Below are positions 15,559 through 25,281 of a DNA stretch of 64,000 nucleotides, in pieces. The position numbers were made by a program, and so were the translations under genes. Each line of letters starts with the position of its first letter. The stretch's first letter is position 1. Source of the stretch: Candidatus Desulfosporosinus nitrosoreducens (GTDB lineage Bacteria; Bacillota; Desulfitobacteriia; Desulfitobacteriales; Desulfitobacteriaceae); NCBI RefSeq assembly GCF_030954495.1, contig NZ_JAVHUW010000026.1, positions 58,186 through 122,185 on the forward strand, read 5' to 3'. The notes under the pieces were generated by a model. The model saw only the letters and a program-made list of their open reading frames with translations. It made no database searches and had not been told where the DNA came from.

Positions 15559-16884
15559 TTGACAAAACATCAACAAATTTTAACATTTATTGAAGATCTG
15601 GCTATAGGCAGTAAGGTATCTGTACGTTTTATAGCTAAAGCATTGGATGTCAGCGAAGGCACAGCCTATCGCGCCATTAAAGAGGCTGAGGCTAAGGGCT
15701 TAGTCCGTTCAATTCCGAAAGTGGGCACCATACGAATTGAAGGAGTCAAAGAACGCCAAATTGAAGACCTAACGTTGCGTGAAGTTTCACAGATCGCCGA
15801 AGGGGTTGTGATTTGTGGTTTCGAGTATCTAGATCGCTCCCCGCATAAATTCATTATTGCTTCGATGGAACTGGATGCTATGGGACGCTATTTGGAAGAG
15901 AAAGCGTTATGCATTGTCGGTAACCGTCGCAATGCCCAGATCTTTGCTTTGGAGCATGACGCCTCCTTGTTAATCACGGGAGGATTGGAGCCCGATGAGG
16001 ATGTTGTAGCTTTAGCCCGCCAGCGGGAATTGGTCATTATTCAGTCTCCCTATGATACATTTGCCGTGACGTCGATGATTAATCGAGCTCTTTATGATCG
16101 CTTAATTCAGAAAGAACTTATTCTTGTGGAAGACATCATGGTCAAAGATGTGAGTTATTTGCAGGAAGATGCTACGGTTGAAGATTGGCGGGAACTCTCC
16201 CAGACTACGGATCACAGCCGCTTTCCGGTAGTGGACAAGGACATGAATCTGGTGGGGATTGTAACGGCTGTCGATGTTGCCGGAGCGGAGCTCAAGACTC
16301 CGATTAAAGAGGTTATGAACGCTAATCCCTTCATGGTTGGGCGTGATGATCCTGTCACACATATTTCCCGGATCATGGTCTGGGAAGGCTGGGAAATAGC
16401 CGTCGTAGCAGACCAAGGCAAACTGCTCGGAATTGTTAGCCTGCAAGATGTCATTGAAGCCTATCAACAGGTTCAGAAGCAGCCTCAGTTTGGGGAAACC
16501 GTCGATAATCTGGTTTTAAGCGGCTTCCGGTTTGTTGATGATTCCGAACACCTTTCGATTGAAGGGGAAATAACCAACGCCATGGTGGATGATTATGGAT
16601 CGGCCAGTTGCGGCGTTATTGTCACTGTCATGAATATGACGGGATATATTGGTTTACGTAAAAAGTATCGCTTAAATGCCATCACTGAAAACTTTACCTT
16701 GTATCAGCTTCAGCCGATCCCGGTAGGGACGGAAATTAAAGTCACGGCAAAGCTGCTCCTGGTGGCGAAAAAGCACTGCAATATCGAAGTAGAAGTGACA
16801 GTGGAGAACAATGTGGTTGCTAAAGGTTTAATGACTGCCCGAATCGGCGACAAAAAATTAGTTGGGGAAACAACTCTTCAGTAA
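15559..16884 (+). CDS. CBS/DRTGG/hotdog-domain regulatory protein (YtoI-like)
   Basis: Domain order is an N-terminal winged HTH (residues about 1-65), a DRTGG domain (about 70-180), two CBS repeats (about 190-310, VKDVSYLQEDATVEDWRELSQTT and NPFMVGRDDPVTHISRIM) and a C-terminal hotdog/thioesterase-like domain. This matches the YtoI family, probably an adenine-nucleotide-sensing regulator. The role is unknown, but the gene often lies near dnaE, as here. The TTG at 15559 is chosen because GGGGAG lies ten bases upstream, giving 441 residues; the frame is also open to a GTG at 15541. Confidence 0.85.
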   Translation: MTKHQQILTFIEDLAIGSKVSVRFIAKALDVSEGTAYRAIKEAEAKGLVRSIPKVGTIRIEGVKERQIEDLTLREVSQIAEGVVICGFEYLDRSPHKFIIASMELDAMGRYLEEKALCIVGNRRNAQIFALEHDASLLITGGLEPDEDVVALARQRELVIIQSPYDTFAVTSMINRALYDRLIQKELILVEDIMVKDVSYLQEDATVEDWRELSQTTDHSRFPVVDKDMNLVGIVTAVDVAGAELKTPIKEVMNANPFMVGRDDPVTHISRIMVWEGWEIAVVADQGKLLGIVSLQDVIEAYQQVQKQPQFGETVDNLVLSGFRFVDDSEHLSIEGEITNAMVDDYGSASCGVIVTVMNMTGYIGLRKKYRLNAITENFTLYQLQPIPVGTEIKVTAKLLLVAKKHCNIEVEVTVENNVVAKGLMTARIGDKKLVGETTLQ

Positions 16885-17016
16885 GGTATCTGTTTGTTAG
16901 CTTCCTATTTTTAATAAGAAGTTTTCTGATGCCAATGTTATATAGATAGACGGAATGAATGAGGCAGGTCTTGAATTTTTCAAGACCTTTGCTGTACGTT
17001 GAGGAGCGAAAACGTG

Positions 17017-20000
17017 ATGTTTGTACACCTCCATAATCACACGGAATTTAGTCTGCTTGACGGGGCCGCTCGAATCAATAAGTTGGTCCAGCGTGCGGTG
17101 GAACTGAATATGTCTGCTTTGGCTATTACGGATCATGGAGTTATGTATGGGGTCATTGATTTTTACAAGGCTTGCCGCAAAGCGGGTATTAAACCGATAA
17201 TAGGGTGTGAAGTCTATGTCGCTCCGTTTAAGCGGACAGACAGGGTTCCCGGCAAGGACGACAAGAATTATCATTTGGTTCTTCTTGCCGAGAACAATGA
17301 GGGCTACCGCAACCTAATACGTTTAGTTTCCATGGCCCATATTGAGGGGTTTTATTACAAGCCCAGGGTAGATAAAGAAATTCTGCGCAAGCATTCCGGC
17401 GGAATTATTGCGCTTAGTGCTTGTTTGGCAGGAGAAGTGTCCGATTATCTCGTTAATGATCAATTGGAAATGGCCGTCCAGAGCGCGCTTGATTATGAAG
17501 CGATTTTCGGCAAAGGAAATTTTTATCTGGAAATTCAAGATCACGGAATTGATAAACAAGTTAAGGTTATAGCAGGCATGTGGAAAGTTCATGAACGCAC
17601 AGGGATTCCTCTGGTGGCAACAAATGATGTGCATTATGTTAAGCGCGAGGATGCTCTGGTTCAAGATGCCCTGTTAAGTATTCAAACCGGCAAAACTCTG
17701 ACGGATACATCGCGGATGCGGTTTTCCAGTCAGGAGTTTTTTCTGAAATCCGAACAGGAGATGGCCTTGCTTTTCGGAGAACATCCGGAAGTTTTGGCCA
17801 ATACGGCTCATATTGCTCAGCGCTGCCAAGTGGAGTTTAATTTTGGGGAGAATTTTTTGCCCGATTTTCAAGTTCCTGCGGGCTATACCTTGGATGGGTA
17901 CCTTGAGGCTCAATGCCGTGAAGCTTTTCCGCGTTTTTATCCCAGCATGACGCAGGAAGAGCGGGACCGTTTAGATTATGAGCTTGGAATTATTTCTCAG
18001 ACAGGATTTTCGGGATATTTCCTGATTGTAGCGGATTTTTGCCGCTTTGCGCGGGAGCACGGAGTAGCCGTCGGTCCGGGAAGAGGGTCTGCGGCGGCCA
18101 GCATGGTTGCTTACTTATTGGGTATTACCTCAGTTGAGCCTTTGCGCCATGACCTGCTCTTTGAACGTTTTCTAAATCCGGAACGGATTTCCATGCCGGA
18201 TATTGACATAGATTTTGACCCGGAAGGCCGAGAGCAGGTTATTCGTTATGTCACTGAAAAATATGGTGCGGACAAGGTCTGTCAAATTATTACCTTCGGA
18301 ACTATGGGAGCTAAAGCGGCTATCCGAGATGGCGGAAGAGTTCTGGCAATCCCTTTGGCCCGGGTTGATAAGGTGGCCAAGGCTATTCCTTCCGATCTGG
18401 GAATGACCCTGGATAAAGCCCTGCAAGTATCTCCGGATTTGGCGCGTATGGTAGAAGAGGATGAGGAGGTTAAACGGCTTTACGCCTTGGCTCAGTCGCT
18501 TGAGGGCATGACAAGACATGCCTCTACCCATGCGGCGGGAATCGTGATTTCTAAAGATCCGCTCATGAATCATCTTCCCTTGCAAAGAACGTCCGAAGAT
18601 TTTGTCATGACCCAATTTCCCATGAAAGTGGTCGAAGAAATAGGCTTGCTAAAGATGGACTTTCTCGGCTTGAGAAACTTAACCATCATTCAAGAGGCTG
18701 TGCAGCGCATAGAGGAAACTCAGGGGATTACTCTGGATCTGCAAGCCTTGCCTCTTGACGATCCCAAAACTTATAGTTTACTGGCTGCCGGGAACAGCAC
18801 CGGGATCTTTCAATTGGAAAGCGGCGGGATGAGAGCGGTTTTAAAGGAGCTGAAACCAACCTGTTTTGAAGATATCATTGCTGTTAATGCTTTATACCGG
18901 CCAGGCCCTATGGACCAAATTCCTGAATTCATCCGCCGCAAACATGGAGGACAAATAACTTACTTGCATCCGAAGTTAGAACCTATTCTCCAAGCCACCT
19001 ATGGAGTTATTGTCTACCAGGAACAAGTTATGCAGATTGCCCGGGACCTGGCGGGCTATTCCCTGGGACGAGCAGATTTGTTAAGGCGTGCTATGGGAAA
19101 AAAGAAACGAGAAATCATGGTTGAAGAACGGCATAACTTTATCTACGGCTTGCAGGATGATCAGGGAGAGTGGATTATCCCGGGGGCGCTTCGCTTAGGC
19201 TTAGCCAGTGAAGAGGCTGAGGAAATCTTTGATTTAATGGCTAAGTTTGCGGAATATGGCTTCAATAAGGGGCATGCTACGGCCTATGCCGTCATTTCGT
19301 ATCAGACGGCCTATTTAAAGGCAAACTATCCTTTGGAATTTATGGCGGCCTTGTTAAGCACTGTCATGAATTCATCCGATAAAATATCCTTTTATATCCA
19401 AGACGCCAAGCAGAGTGGAATTGAAGTGCTTCCTCCGGATGTCCAGTATAGCCAGGTCGGTTTTTCCGTTGAAAATCAGGCAATTCGCTTTGGTTTAGGA
19501 GCTATCCGCAATGTTGGGATAAACGTAGTGGAGAAAATTTTGGAAGCGAGACGGGACGGCCCTTACCAATCCCTCTATGACTTTTGCATGCGAGTGGATC
19601 AAAAGGTTCTGAACCGGCGTGTCTTAGAGAGTTTAGTGCGCTCTGGAGCTTTAAGTTCCTTTGGCACGCGGGTTCAGGCTTTGGCGGTTCTCGATCAAAT
19701 TTTGGAGATTGCTCAGCGCCGCCAGAAAGACCGCTTGAGTGGCCAGTTTTCCCTTTTTGATTTCGATGAGGAGTTAGATGAAGGAATTACTCTACCCCAA
19801 CTTCCGGAGTTCAGCGAGCGGGAGATTCTTGAAATGGAAAGAGAGTATTTGGGTCTCTACCTGAGCGGGCATCCGCTTTCCGCTGTTTTATCCCAGCTCA
19901 AACCTCATGTATCTTCAGATATTCTGACCTGTCTGGAAGGAGAAGAGGAAAAAAAGGTGGCCCTGGGGGGACTCATTACCGGTTTTAGGCAAACTGTCAC

Positions 20001-20496
20001 TAAGAAAGGCGAAATGATGGCGAGCTTTGTCTTGGAGGATTTGACAGGCGAGATCGAAGTCTTAGTATTTCCGCGTGTTTTTGCTCAGTTCCGTGGTTTA
20101 GGCAATGAGCAAGTGGTGGTGGTTGTCGGCAGGTACAATATTCGGGACGATGAGAAGAAAATCTTTGCCGAGAAAATCACCAGACTTGAGGAACTTAAGT
20201 CAACGGGGGAAACTGTGATGAAGGCAGATCTTAATAATGCCGGGCTCAAAGTGGTCGGAAAGCGGCTTTTTTTAAGATTTCCCCATGATCAGAGCAACCT
20301 TATGGCCCAAGTATTTAGTATTTTAGAAAGGTATCCCGGGGAACAGCCCGTGTATTTCTATTTTGACAATAATCAGAAAGTTATCGAAGGGAACCAGGAA
20401 CTTTGGGTCAATGACGGGGAAGAACTGATGAAGGCTTTACTTGATGTCATGGGAGACGGCAATGTGGTCTGGAAACCGGGGAAAAATTTTGCATAA
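17017..20496 (+). CDS. dnaE: DNA polymerase III alpha subunit, DnaE type
   Basis: The replicative or lagging-strand polymerase. The N-terminal PHP domain starts VHLHNHTEFSLLDG and continues through ITDHGVMYG. The palm catalytic aspartates lie in MPDIDIDFDPEGR near residue 395, and GPGRGSAAASMVAYLLG and HASTHAAGIVI are diagnostic. After the fingers come an HhH region and an OB-fold near residue 990 (LGGLITGFRQTVTKKGEMMASFVLEDLTGEIEVLVFP). Length is about 1159 residues. GAGGAG at 17001-17006 fits either the GTG at 17014 or the ATG at 17017. It lacks the proofreading exonuclease domain of PolC. Confidence 0.95.
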   Translation: MFVHLHNHTEFSLLDGAARINKLVQRAVELNMSALAITDHGVMYGVIDFYKACRKAGIKPIIGCEVYVAPFKRTDRVPGKDDKNYHLVLLAENNEGYRNLIRLVSMAHIEGFYYKPRVDKEILRKHSGGIIALSACLAGEVSDYLVNDQLEMAVQSALDYEAIFGKGNFYLEIQDHGIDKQVKVIAGMWKVHERTGIPLVATNDVHYVKREDALVQDALLSIQTGKTLTDTSRMRFSSQEFFLKSEQEMALLFGEHPEVLANTAHIAQRCQVEFNFGENFLPDFQVPAGYTLDGYLEAQCREAFPRFYPSMTQEERDRLDYELGIISQTGFSGYFLIVADFCRFAREHGVAVGPGRGSAAASMVAYLLGITSVEPLRHDLLFERFLNPERISMPDIDIDFDPEGREQVIRYVTEKYGADKVCQIITFGTMGAKAAIRDGGRVLAIPLARVDKVAKAIPSDLGMTLDKALQVSPDLARMVEEDEEVKRLYALAQSLEGMTRHASTHAAGIVISKDPLMNHLPLQRTSEDFVMTQFPMKVVEEIGLLKMDFLGLRNLTIIQEAVQRIEETQGITLDLQALPLDDPKTYSLLAAGNSTGIFQLESGGMRAVLKELKPTCFEDIIAVNALYRPGPMDQIPEFIRRKHGGQITYLHPKLEPILQATYGVIVYQEQVMQIARDLAGYSLGRADLLRRAMGKKKREIMVEERHNFIYGLQDDQGEWIIPGALRLGLASEEAEEIFDLMAKFAEYGFNKGHATAYAVISYQTAYLKANYPLEFMAALLSTVMNSSDKISFYIQDAKQSGIEVLPPDVQYSQVGFSVENQAIRFGLGAIRNVGINVVEKILEARRDGPYQSLYDFCMRVDQKVLNRRVLESLVRSGALSSFGTRVQALAVLDQILEIAQRRQKDRLSGQFSLFDFDEELDEGITLPQLPEFSEREILEMEREYLGLYLSGHPLSAVLSQLKPHVSSDILTCLEGEEEKKVALGGLITGFRQTVTKKGEMMASFVLEDLTGEIEVLVFPRVFAQFRGLGNEQVVVVVGRYNIRDDEKKIFAEKITRLEELKSTGETVMKADLNNAGLKVVGKRLFLRFPHDQSNLMAQVFSILERYPGEQPVYFYFDNNQKVIEGNQELWVNDGEELMKALLDVMGDGNVVWKPGKNFA

Positions 20497-20571
20497 ATGA
20501 TTTCGCTAGCAGGATTCTGGGTTTTTAAGGCGAAACCCATGAAAATATCCTGTATATAAAGGAGATTGAGC

Positions 20572-21081
20572 GTGCGTACAGCAATTTATCCGGGAACCTT
20601 TGATCCGGTCACTAATGGACATCTTGATATTTTAACCCGGGCAAAAGAGCTCTTTGATAGGGTGATAATTGCCATTGCGGCGGATAGCAAGAAAACGCCT
20701 TTATTCACCCTGGGAGAAAGAATGGAACTTCTTTTAGAAGCGACGAAAGACATGCCGAATGTCACTGTTCGAGTCTTCGAAGGTTTAACCGTGGATTTTG
20801 CCCGCAAGTGCGAAGCCGTGGCAATTTTAAGAGGACTGAGAGCTTTATCCGACTTTGAATATGAATTTCAGCTGGCCTTAATGAACAAAAAGATTGCCCC
20901 AGATATTGAGACTGTTTTTTTAATGACTCAGAGTGAGTATTCCTTTATCAGCTCAAGTGCTATTAAATGGGCGGCGAGTTTGCATACCGGGGTTTCAGAT
21001 TTTGTTACCCCGCATGTGGAAAAAGCCTTAATGGCTAAATACTCCAATCTCCGTTCAGATGTCCGTGATGAAGATTCATAA
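20572..21081 (+). CDS. coaD: Phosphopantetheine adenylyltransferase
   Basis: CoaD transfers AMP to 4'-phosphopantetheine in coenzyme A synthesis. The sequence has the nucleotidyltransferase motif YPGTFDPVTNGHLDI and, at the C-terminal side, EYSFISSSAIKW. It also shows VAILRGLRALSDFEYEFQLALMN, typical of the hexameric enzyme. The GTG at 20572 is chosen because AAGGAG ends eight bases before it, whereas the upstream TTG is only two bases away. It lies 75 bases after dnaE, and a following accDA cluster links CoA and fatty-acid synthesis. Confidence 0.94.
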   Translation: MRTAIYPGTFDPVTNGHLDILTRAKELFDRVIIAIAADSKKTPLFTLGERMELLLEATKDMPNVTVRVFEGLTVDFARKCEAVAILRGLRALSDFEYEFQLALMNKKIAPDIETVFLMTQSEYSFISSSAIKWAASLHTGVSDFVTPHVEKALMAKYSNLRSDVRDEDS

Positions 21082-21150
21082 TTGCGCCTTTGTTGCACAA
21101 TCATTTGGGCTATGGTATCATAATACGGATTTAATAAGGGGGCTTTTACT

Positions 21151-21351
21151 GTGTGGACTGTCATTTATATTGCGCCCAATAAGTTAATTGCAGAAAAATA
21201 CAAAACCATTCTAACCGATGAAGGAATGCTTGTTCAACTAAGACCGATAGGTTCCGCGCACCTCGGCGATCATGCTTCTGTGGAAATTTTAGTGCCTGAA
21301 TCAGAAGCTGAAGAAGCGAACGAGATTATTACCAGCGCCATAGGGAGCTAA
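21151..21351 (+). CDS. DUF2007-like small protein
   Basis: A 66-residue protein starting [20 protein letters not shown], with a ferredoxin-like beta-alpha-beta pattern and ending [20 protein letters not shown]2007 proteins are called putative signal-transducing proteins on structural grounds only. The GTG start follows AAGGGGG. It is two bases upstream of accD and probably co-translated with it. Confidence 0.65.
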   Translation: MWTVIYIAPNKLIAEKYKTILTDEGMLVQLRPIGSAHLGDHASVEILVPESEAEEANEIITSAIGS

Positions 21352-21353
21352 CT

Positions 21354-22268
21354 ATGTTCAAAGATATTTTTCGCAAAACAAAATACGTGACGATCCAATC
21401 TGCACCTGTGCCAAAACGTGCTCCGGTGGAGGGGGTACTTGAGGAGCCCTCAACAACCAAAAAAGAACTCCCGGATGGTCTCTGGGTGAAATGCCCTAAA
21501 TGTGGCGAAGTTCTCTTCAACAAGGATCTCGAAGAGAATGCCCGGGTCTGTACGTCATGCGACTATCACTTTCGAATTACTGCCCGAGCACGTCTGGCAC
21601 TGCTCGCCGATGAAGGCAGCTTTGAGGAATGGGATGCGGAAATTTTGCCGCTTAATCCCTTGGAGTTTCCTAATTATGAGGAAAAAATTCATGAGGCCCA
21701 GGAAAAGTCAGGTATGGCGGAAGGAGTTCTTGCCGGCCGGGCTAAGATTGAAAAGGTTCCTGTCGTGCTGATTTTTAACGAAGCCAATTTTATGATGGGC
21801 AGTATGGGGTCGGTTGTGGGCGAAAAGATTGCCCGGGCAATTGAACGGGCGATTGATTTGCGTTTGCCTGTCGTAATCTTCACTACCTCCGGAGGAGCCC
21901 GGATGCAAGAGGGAATTCTTTCCCTTTATCAGATGGCTAAGACCAGTGCTGCTTTAGGACGCTTAGCTTCAAATCACTTGTTATATATTTCCGTACTCAC
22001 AGATCCGACATTCGGGGGAGTTACCGCCAGTTATGCTTCATTGGGTGATATTTTAATTGCTGAACCCAATGCTTTAATTGGATTTACCGGACCGCGTGTC
22101 ATTAAACAAGCTATGAGACAAGAGCTTCCCGCGGGAGCACAAACGGCTGAATTTAATCAACTTCATGGGTTAATCGACCTCGTTGTTGCGCGTTCTCAAA
22201 TGCGTTCCACCTTGGCACGTTTGCTGCGCTACCATCAGGAAGGGGTTCAGTATGGCGCTACTGTTTGA
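21354..22268 (+). CDS. accD: Acetyl-CoA carboxylase carboxyltransferase beta subunit
   Basis: AccD and AccA transfer carboxylate from carboxybiotin to acetyl-CoA, the first committed step of fatty-acid synthesis. A four-cysteine zinc ribbon is visible at about C47-C50 (CPKC) and C66-C69 (CTSC). It is followed by the crotonase-fold core with [40 protein letters not shown] and GFTGPRVI. Length is 304 residues, normal for the family. The accA start lies inside its 3' end, so the two subunits are coupled. Confidence 0.95.
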   Translation: MFKDIFRKTKYVTIQSAPVPKRAPVEGVLEEPSTTKKELPDGLWVKCPKCGEVLFNKDLEENARVCTSCDYHFRITARARLALLADEGSFEEWDAEILPLNPLEFPNYEEKIHEAQEKSGMAEGVLAGRAKIEKVPVVLIFNEANFMMGSMGSVVGEKIARAIERAIDLRLPVVIFTTSGGARMQEGILSLYQMAKTSAALGRLASNHLLYISVLTDPTFGGVTASYASLGDILIAEPNALIGFTGPRVIKQAMRQELPAGAQTAEFNQLHGLIDLVVARSQMRSTLARLLRYHQEGVQYGATV

Positions 22269-23211
22269 TTTTGAAAAACCTATTATAGAGCTTGAACAGA
22301 AAATCTCCGAGCTGCAGAAATTTTCTGCCGAAAAGGACATTGATCTTTCACGCGAAGTGGAGACATTGGAGAAGAAAGTCTCTCAGTTAAAGAAGGAGAT
22401 CTACGGCAATTTGGAGCCTTGGCAGAAAGTTCAGATTGCCAGGCACCCGGAAAGACCGAATTTTTATGACTATGCGCCCTTGTTGTTCGACGATTTTATC
22501 GAACTTAAGGGGGATCGCCTATATGCCGATGATCAAGCTATTGCCGGTGGGATTGCCCTTTTTCACGGGGTTGTTGTGACTGTCATCGCGCAGGTCAAAG
22601 GAAAAGACACCAAGGAAAATATTAAACGCAATTTTGGCATGCCTCATCCGGAAGGGTATCGCAAAGCGCTGCGTTTGATGGACCAAGCGGAGAAATTTGG
22701 GAGACCGATCCTGACGTTCATTGATACTCCCGGTGCCGCCTGTGATTTAGCGGCGGAAGAGCGGGGACAAGGTGAGGCTATTGCACGGTGTTTAATAGCC
22801 ATGTCGGGTTATCATGTTCCGGTGATCAGTACGGTAATCGGCGAAGGCGGAAGCGGCGGGGCCCTGGCCTTTGGGGTGGGAAATGTGGTCTTAATGCTGG
22901 AGAATTCTTTTTACTCGGTCATTGCCCCGGAAAGTTGTGCTTCGATCCTTTGGAAAGATAACTCTAAGGCTAAAGAAGCTGCCGCTGCTTTAAAGTTTAC
23001 GGCACAGGATTTATTGAAACTGGGTGTTGCGGATGAAGTGGTAAGAGAGCCTCAGGGGGGCGCACATTATAATTATCGGCAAACAGCCGATGAATTAGCT
23101 CAAGTCATTGCCAAATATCTCGTGCGCTTGCGCACAGAGCCGCCGGAAGTGCTGCAAGAAAAGCGGTATCAGAAGCTCCGGGCAATTGGAGTATACCAAG
23201 AAAAAACTTGA
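22252..23211 (+). CDS. accA: Acetyl-CoA carboxylase carboxyltransferase alpha subunit
   Basis: The partner of AccD. The start [18 protein letters not shown] at 22252 overlaps accD by 17 bases and is preceded by AGGAAGGGG. Landmarks are [62 protein letters not shown] and [12 protein letters not shown]. Length is 319 residues. The biotin carrier and carboxylase genes (accB, accC) are not in this window. Confidence 0.95.
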   Translation: MALLFDFEKPIIELEQKISELQKFSAEKDIDLSREVETLEKKVSQLKKEIYGNLEPWQKVQIARHPERPNFYDYAPLLFDDFIELKGDRLYADDQAIAGGIALFHGVVVTVIAQVKGKDTKENIKRNFGMPHPEGYRKALRLMDQAEKFGRPILTFIDTPGAACDLAAEERGQGEAIARCLIAMSGYHVPVISTVIGEGGSGGALAFGVGNVVLMLENSFYSVIAPESCASILWKDNSKAKEAAAALKFTAQDLLKLGVADEVVREPQGGAHYNYRQTADELAQVIAKYLVRLRTEPPEVLQEKRYQKLRAIGVYQEKT

Positions 23212-23220
23212 ACAAAAGGC

Positions 23221-23250
23221 TTGACTAAATCCCCGGGTTAATGTTATTAT
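23221..23250 (+). promoter_or_regulatory. Promoter of tRNA-Leu
   Basis: TTGACT (23221-23226) and TATTAT (23245-23250) are separated by 18 bases, about 120 bases upstream of the tRNA. No gene lies between. Confidence 0.55.
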
Positions 23251-23373
23251 AGCTAAGTCGGTTAACGCATTAACGTGTTTTAACTGTCAACACATAAACT
23301 GTTTTTAATATCCCTCAACATGTCCCTCCGGTTTTTGAAGGTGGACTATAGAGAAGGAAGTTAAAATATATTT

Positions 23374-23459
23374 GCCGGTGTGATGGAATTGGTAGACGTG
23401 CGGCACTCAAAATGCCGTGTCCCCTGGACGTGTCGGTTCGAGTCCGACCACCGGCACCA
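23374..23459 (+). tRNA. tRNA-Leu (anticodon CAA)
   Basis: An 86-base class II tRNA. Acceptor GCCGGTG pairs with CACCGGC. The D-arm contains GGTAGAC, and the anticodon stem CGGCA/TGCCG holds loop CTCAAAA with anticodon CAA at 23408-23410. A long variable arm (CCCCTGGACG) follows. The T-arm is TCGG-TTCGAGT-CCGA, and CCA is encoded. It reads UUG codons. Confidence 0.96.
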
Positions 23460-23468
23460 GGAATTAAT

Positions 23469-23509
23469 AGCTCTTAAAGTTGCTGAGTAAGCAAGTTTAA
23501 GAGCTTTTT
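23469..23509 (+). terminator. tRNA-Leu terminator (a hairpin repeated at 36847)
   Basis: AGCTCTTAAA (23469-23478) pairs with TTTAAGAGCT (23496-23505) and a T-run follows. The loop as well as the stem nearly match the hairpin at 36847-36890: about 34 of 38 positions are the same. Confidence 0.75.
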
Positions 23510-23983
23510 GATTATGCTTTTTTGCTTATTTATACTAATTTGTGCCTAAAAGATTAGATATTTCACAATCCTTGCCAGCCATACAGCTTTGTTACAGCGT
23601 CTTACCTAAATGAGAAATGTAATATATTAAACACGAATTAGTATTAGTTCTAATTTCAAGTAAAAAAAGAATGTTTCTTTAATTAATTTTTTTGTATAAT
23701 TGATTTGGAATATATTAGATATAAAGCTATAAATGAGCAATTTTTATAACAAGTATTTACAGATAAGTAGTAGCCTTCCCAAGGCAGCTTTTAGAAGTTG
23801 AAAAACAACGCCTAAAGAAATTCCATTCTAGCACAATTATAAATTCGACTATATGACCTTTTATCTCGTTCCTTACTTTATGTAGTCGACGCCAAAGTGC
23901 AGAGTTTGCTCTAAACCAATGTGCAATATGAATAATTATAGTTTCCAAAACTTACGCAGTAAGATAATTAGGAGTTGTCGCAT
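23510..23983. other. AT-rich gap without a supported gene
   Basis: The 470 bases between the tRNA terminator and the MFS gene are AT-rich. The only open frame of note is on the minus strand at 23757-23948 (HWFRANSALWRRLHKVRNEIKGH in part). It has no convincing ribosome site and no family I can name. The gap may mark an old insertion point beside the tRNA. Confidence 0.4.
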
Positions 23984-25192
23984 ATGTTCTTACAGCGGAA
24001 TCGCAGTTTTAGTTTGCTTTGGTTTGGACAGACTGTCTCACAACTTGGAGACGCATTTTTTAATCTTGCGATACTCGTAAAAGCATTTAATATATCGGGT
24101 TCAGCGGTGTTAGTTGGCCGAATTATGACATTTGCTATTATCCCGCAAATACTTATAGGTTTTTTTATTGGTCCGTGGATTGACCGATTTAATAAGAAAA
24201 AAGTTTTAATTGTAGTTGATGTCATAAGAGCTTTTATAGTTATAGTAGTTCCCTTAGCAAATTCTACAGAAATCCTTCAAATCTTATTATTCGTTCTATC
24301 AGGGTTTGCTACAATTTTTAACCCTACGATAATAGCGCTTTTGCCTGATATTGTTAAGGGAGAACAACTTACAGAAGGGAATGCTATAAATTCGACAACA
24401 CAATCCTCTATAGCATTAATAGGTCCAGCACTTGGAGGGGTGATTATTGCCACTCTTGGCTTAGATATTTCTTTTTATTTTGATGGACTATCTTACTTGC
24501 TTTCTGCTTTCTGTGTCCTTCTTTTGAAAGTTAAAAGTAATAAGAGCCAAAGAACTGTGGAGAAAGGATTTATTGATGATTGGTTAGCTGGGTTAAGATA
24601 CGTTAGGAATAGTAGTCTTGTTAGGAGTATTATTATAGCTTTTGTCTTTTACATTTTCGTTGGAACATCAATAGATATTTTACTGGTTTTTTTAGTGAGG
24701 GACACATTAAAGCTTAGTACGGTGTGGCTCGGAATCGTTGACTCCGCTTGGGCTCTTGGTATGCTTGGTGGAGGCCCTCTGATGCTTTTCTTAAGGCAAA
24801 AAATTTCACCTTTAGATTCCATACTTTTGGGATTAGCGGGTGCCGGTTTTATGATGTTTCTTTTAAGCCTGGCACCCAGCATCTCTCTCGTTATTCCTGT
24901 AATGGTCATAATGGGGCTTGGAAATACTTTTGCGGCGGTAGCTTCTACTACGGTATTACAAATGAGTATTCCTGAGGAGCTTAGAGGACGAGTATTTGCT
25001 TTTCGTTCGACGTTAATTCAAGGTGCAGCGGCTATGTCTATGACTGTTGGCGGATTGTTAGCCGGTAAGATAGGTGTAAGAAAAACGATAATGGGAGCCG
25101 GATGTTCAGAATTATTATGGATTATTTGCTGGTTATTCTTAAGATATTATGGCTATAGATCAAAACTGTCTATCGATTTGGAAGATCACTAA
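23984..25192 (+). CDS. MFS efflux transporter (MFS_3, EntS/Mef-like)
   Basis: A transporter with about twelve membrane helices that starts FSLLWFGQTVSQLGDAFFNLAI. It has the cytoplasmic motif A variant GPWIDRFNKKKVLIVVD and the second-half motif SIPEELRGRVFAFRSTLIQG, typical of the macrolide-efflux/EntS subgroup. Substrate unknown; drugs or siderophores are typical for relatives. The ATG at 23984 follows TAGGAG by ten bases and is preferred to the upstream TTG. Base composition is AT-richer than the housekeeping genes before it, suggesting acquisition. It stands alone. Confidence 0.85.
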   Translation: MFLQRNRSFSLLWFGQTVSQLGDAFFNLAILVKAFNISGSAVLVGRIMTFAIIPQILIGFFIGPWIDRFNKKKVLIVVDVIRAFIVIVVPLANSTEILQILLFVLSGFATIFNPTIIALLPDIVKGEQLTEGNAINSTTQSSIALIGPALGGVIIATLGLDISFYFDGLSYLLSAFCVLLLKVKSNKSQRTVEKGFIDDWLAGLRYVRNSSLVRSIIIAFVFYIFVGTSIDILLVFLVRDTLKLSTVWLGIVDSAWALGMLGGGPLMLFLRQKISPLDSILLGLAGAGFMMFLLSLAPSISLVIPVMVIMGLGNTFAAVASTTVLQMSIPEELRGRVFAFRSTLIQGAAAMSMTVGGLLAGKIGVRKTIMGAGCSELLWIICWLFLRYYGYRSKLSIDLEDH

Positions 25193-25230
25193 GTAGTACT
25201 GCTTAAATAGGCGCTCATCAAAAAATACTT

Positions 25231-25247
25231 ATACTCCCTAAGGGTAT
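25231..25247. promoter_or_regulatory. CsoR-type operator (site 1), before the lipoprotein gene
   Basis: ATACTCCCTAAGGGTAT is an imperfect palindrome of the same kind as the sites before csoR and the ATPase gene. It lies 35 bases before the lipoprotein ATG and so probably puts that gene in the CsoR regulon. Confidence 0.6.
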
Positions 25248-25281
25248 TAGATGGTGACGAAACCGAAAGGAGATCACTACG

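Noticed and set aside
16999..21081. Replication origin near dnaE
   Set aside because: dnaE and coaD are not origin markers; there is no dnaA, dnaN or DnaA-box cluster.
23757..23948. Minus-strand frame with HWFRANSALWRRLHKVRNEIKGH
   Set aside because: The sequence is suggestive, but there is no ribosome site or known family and the region is AT-rich. It is left as a note in the gap entry.
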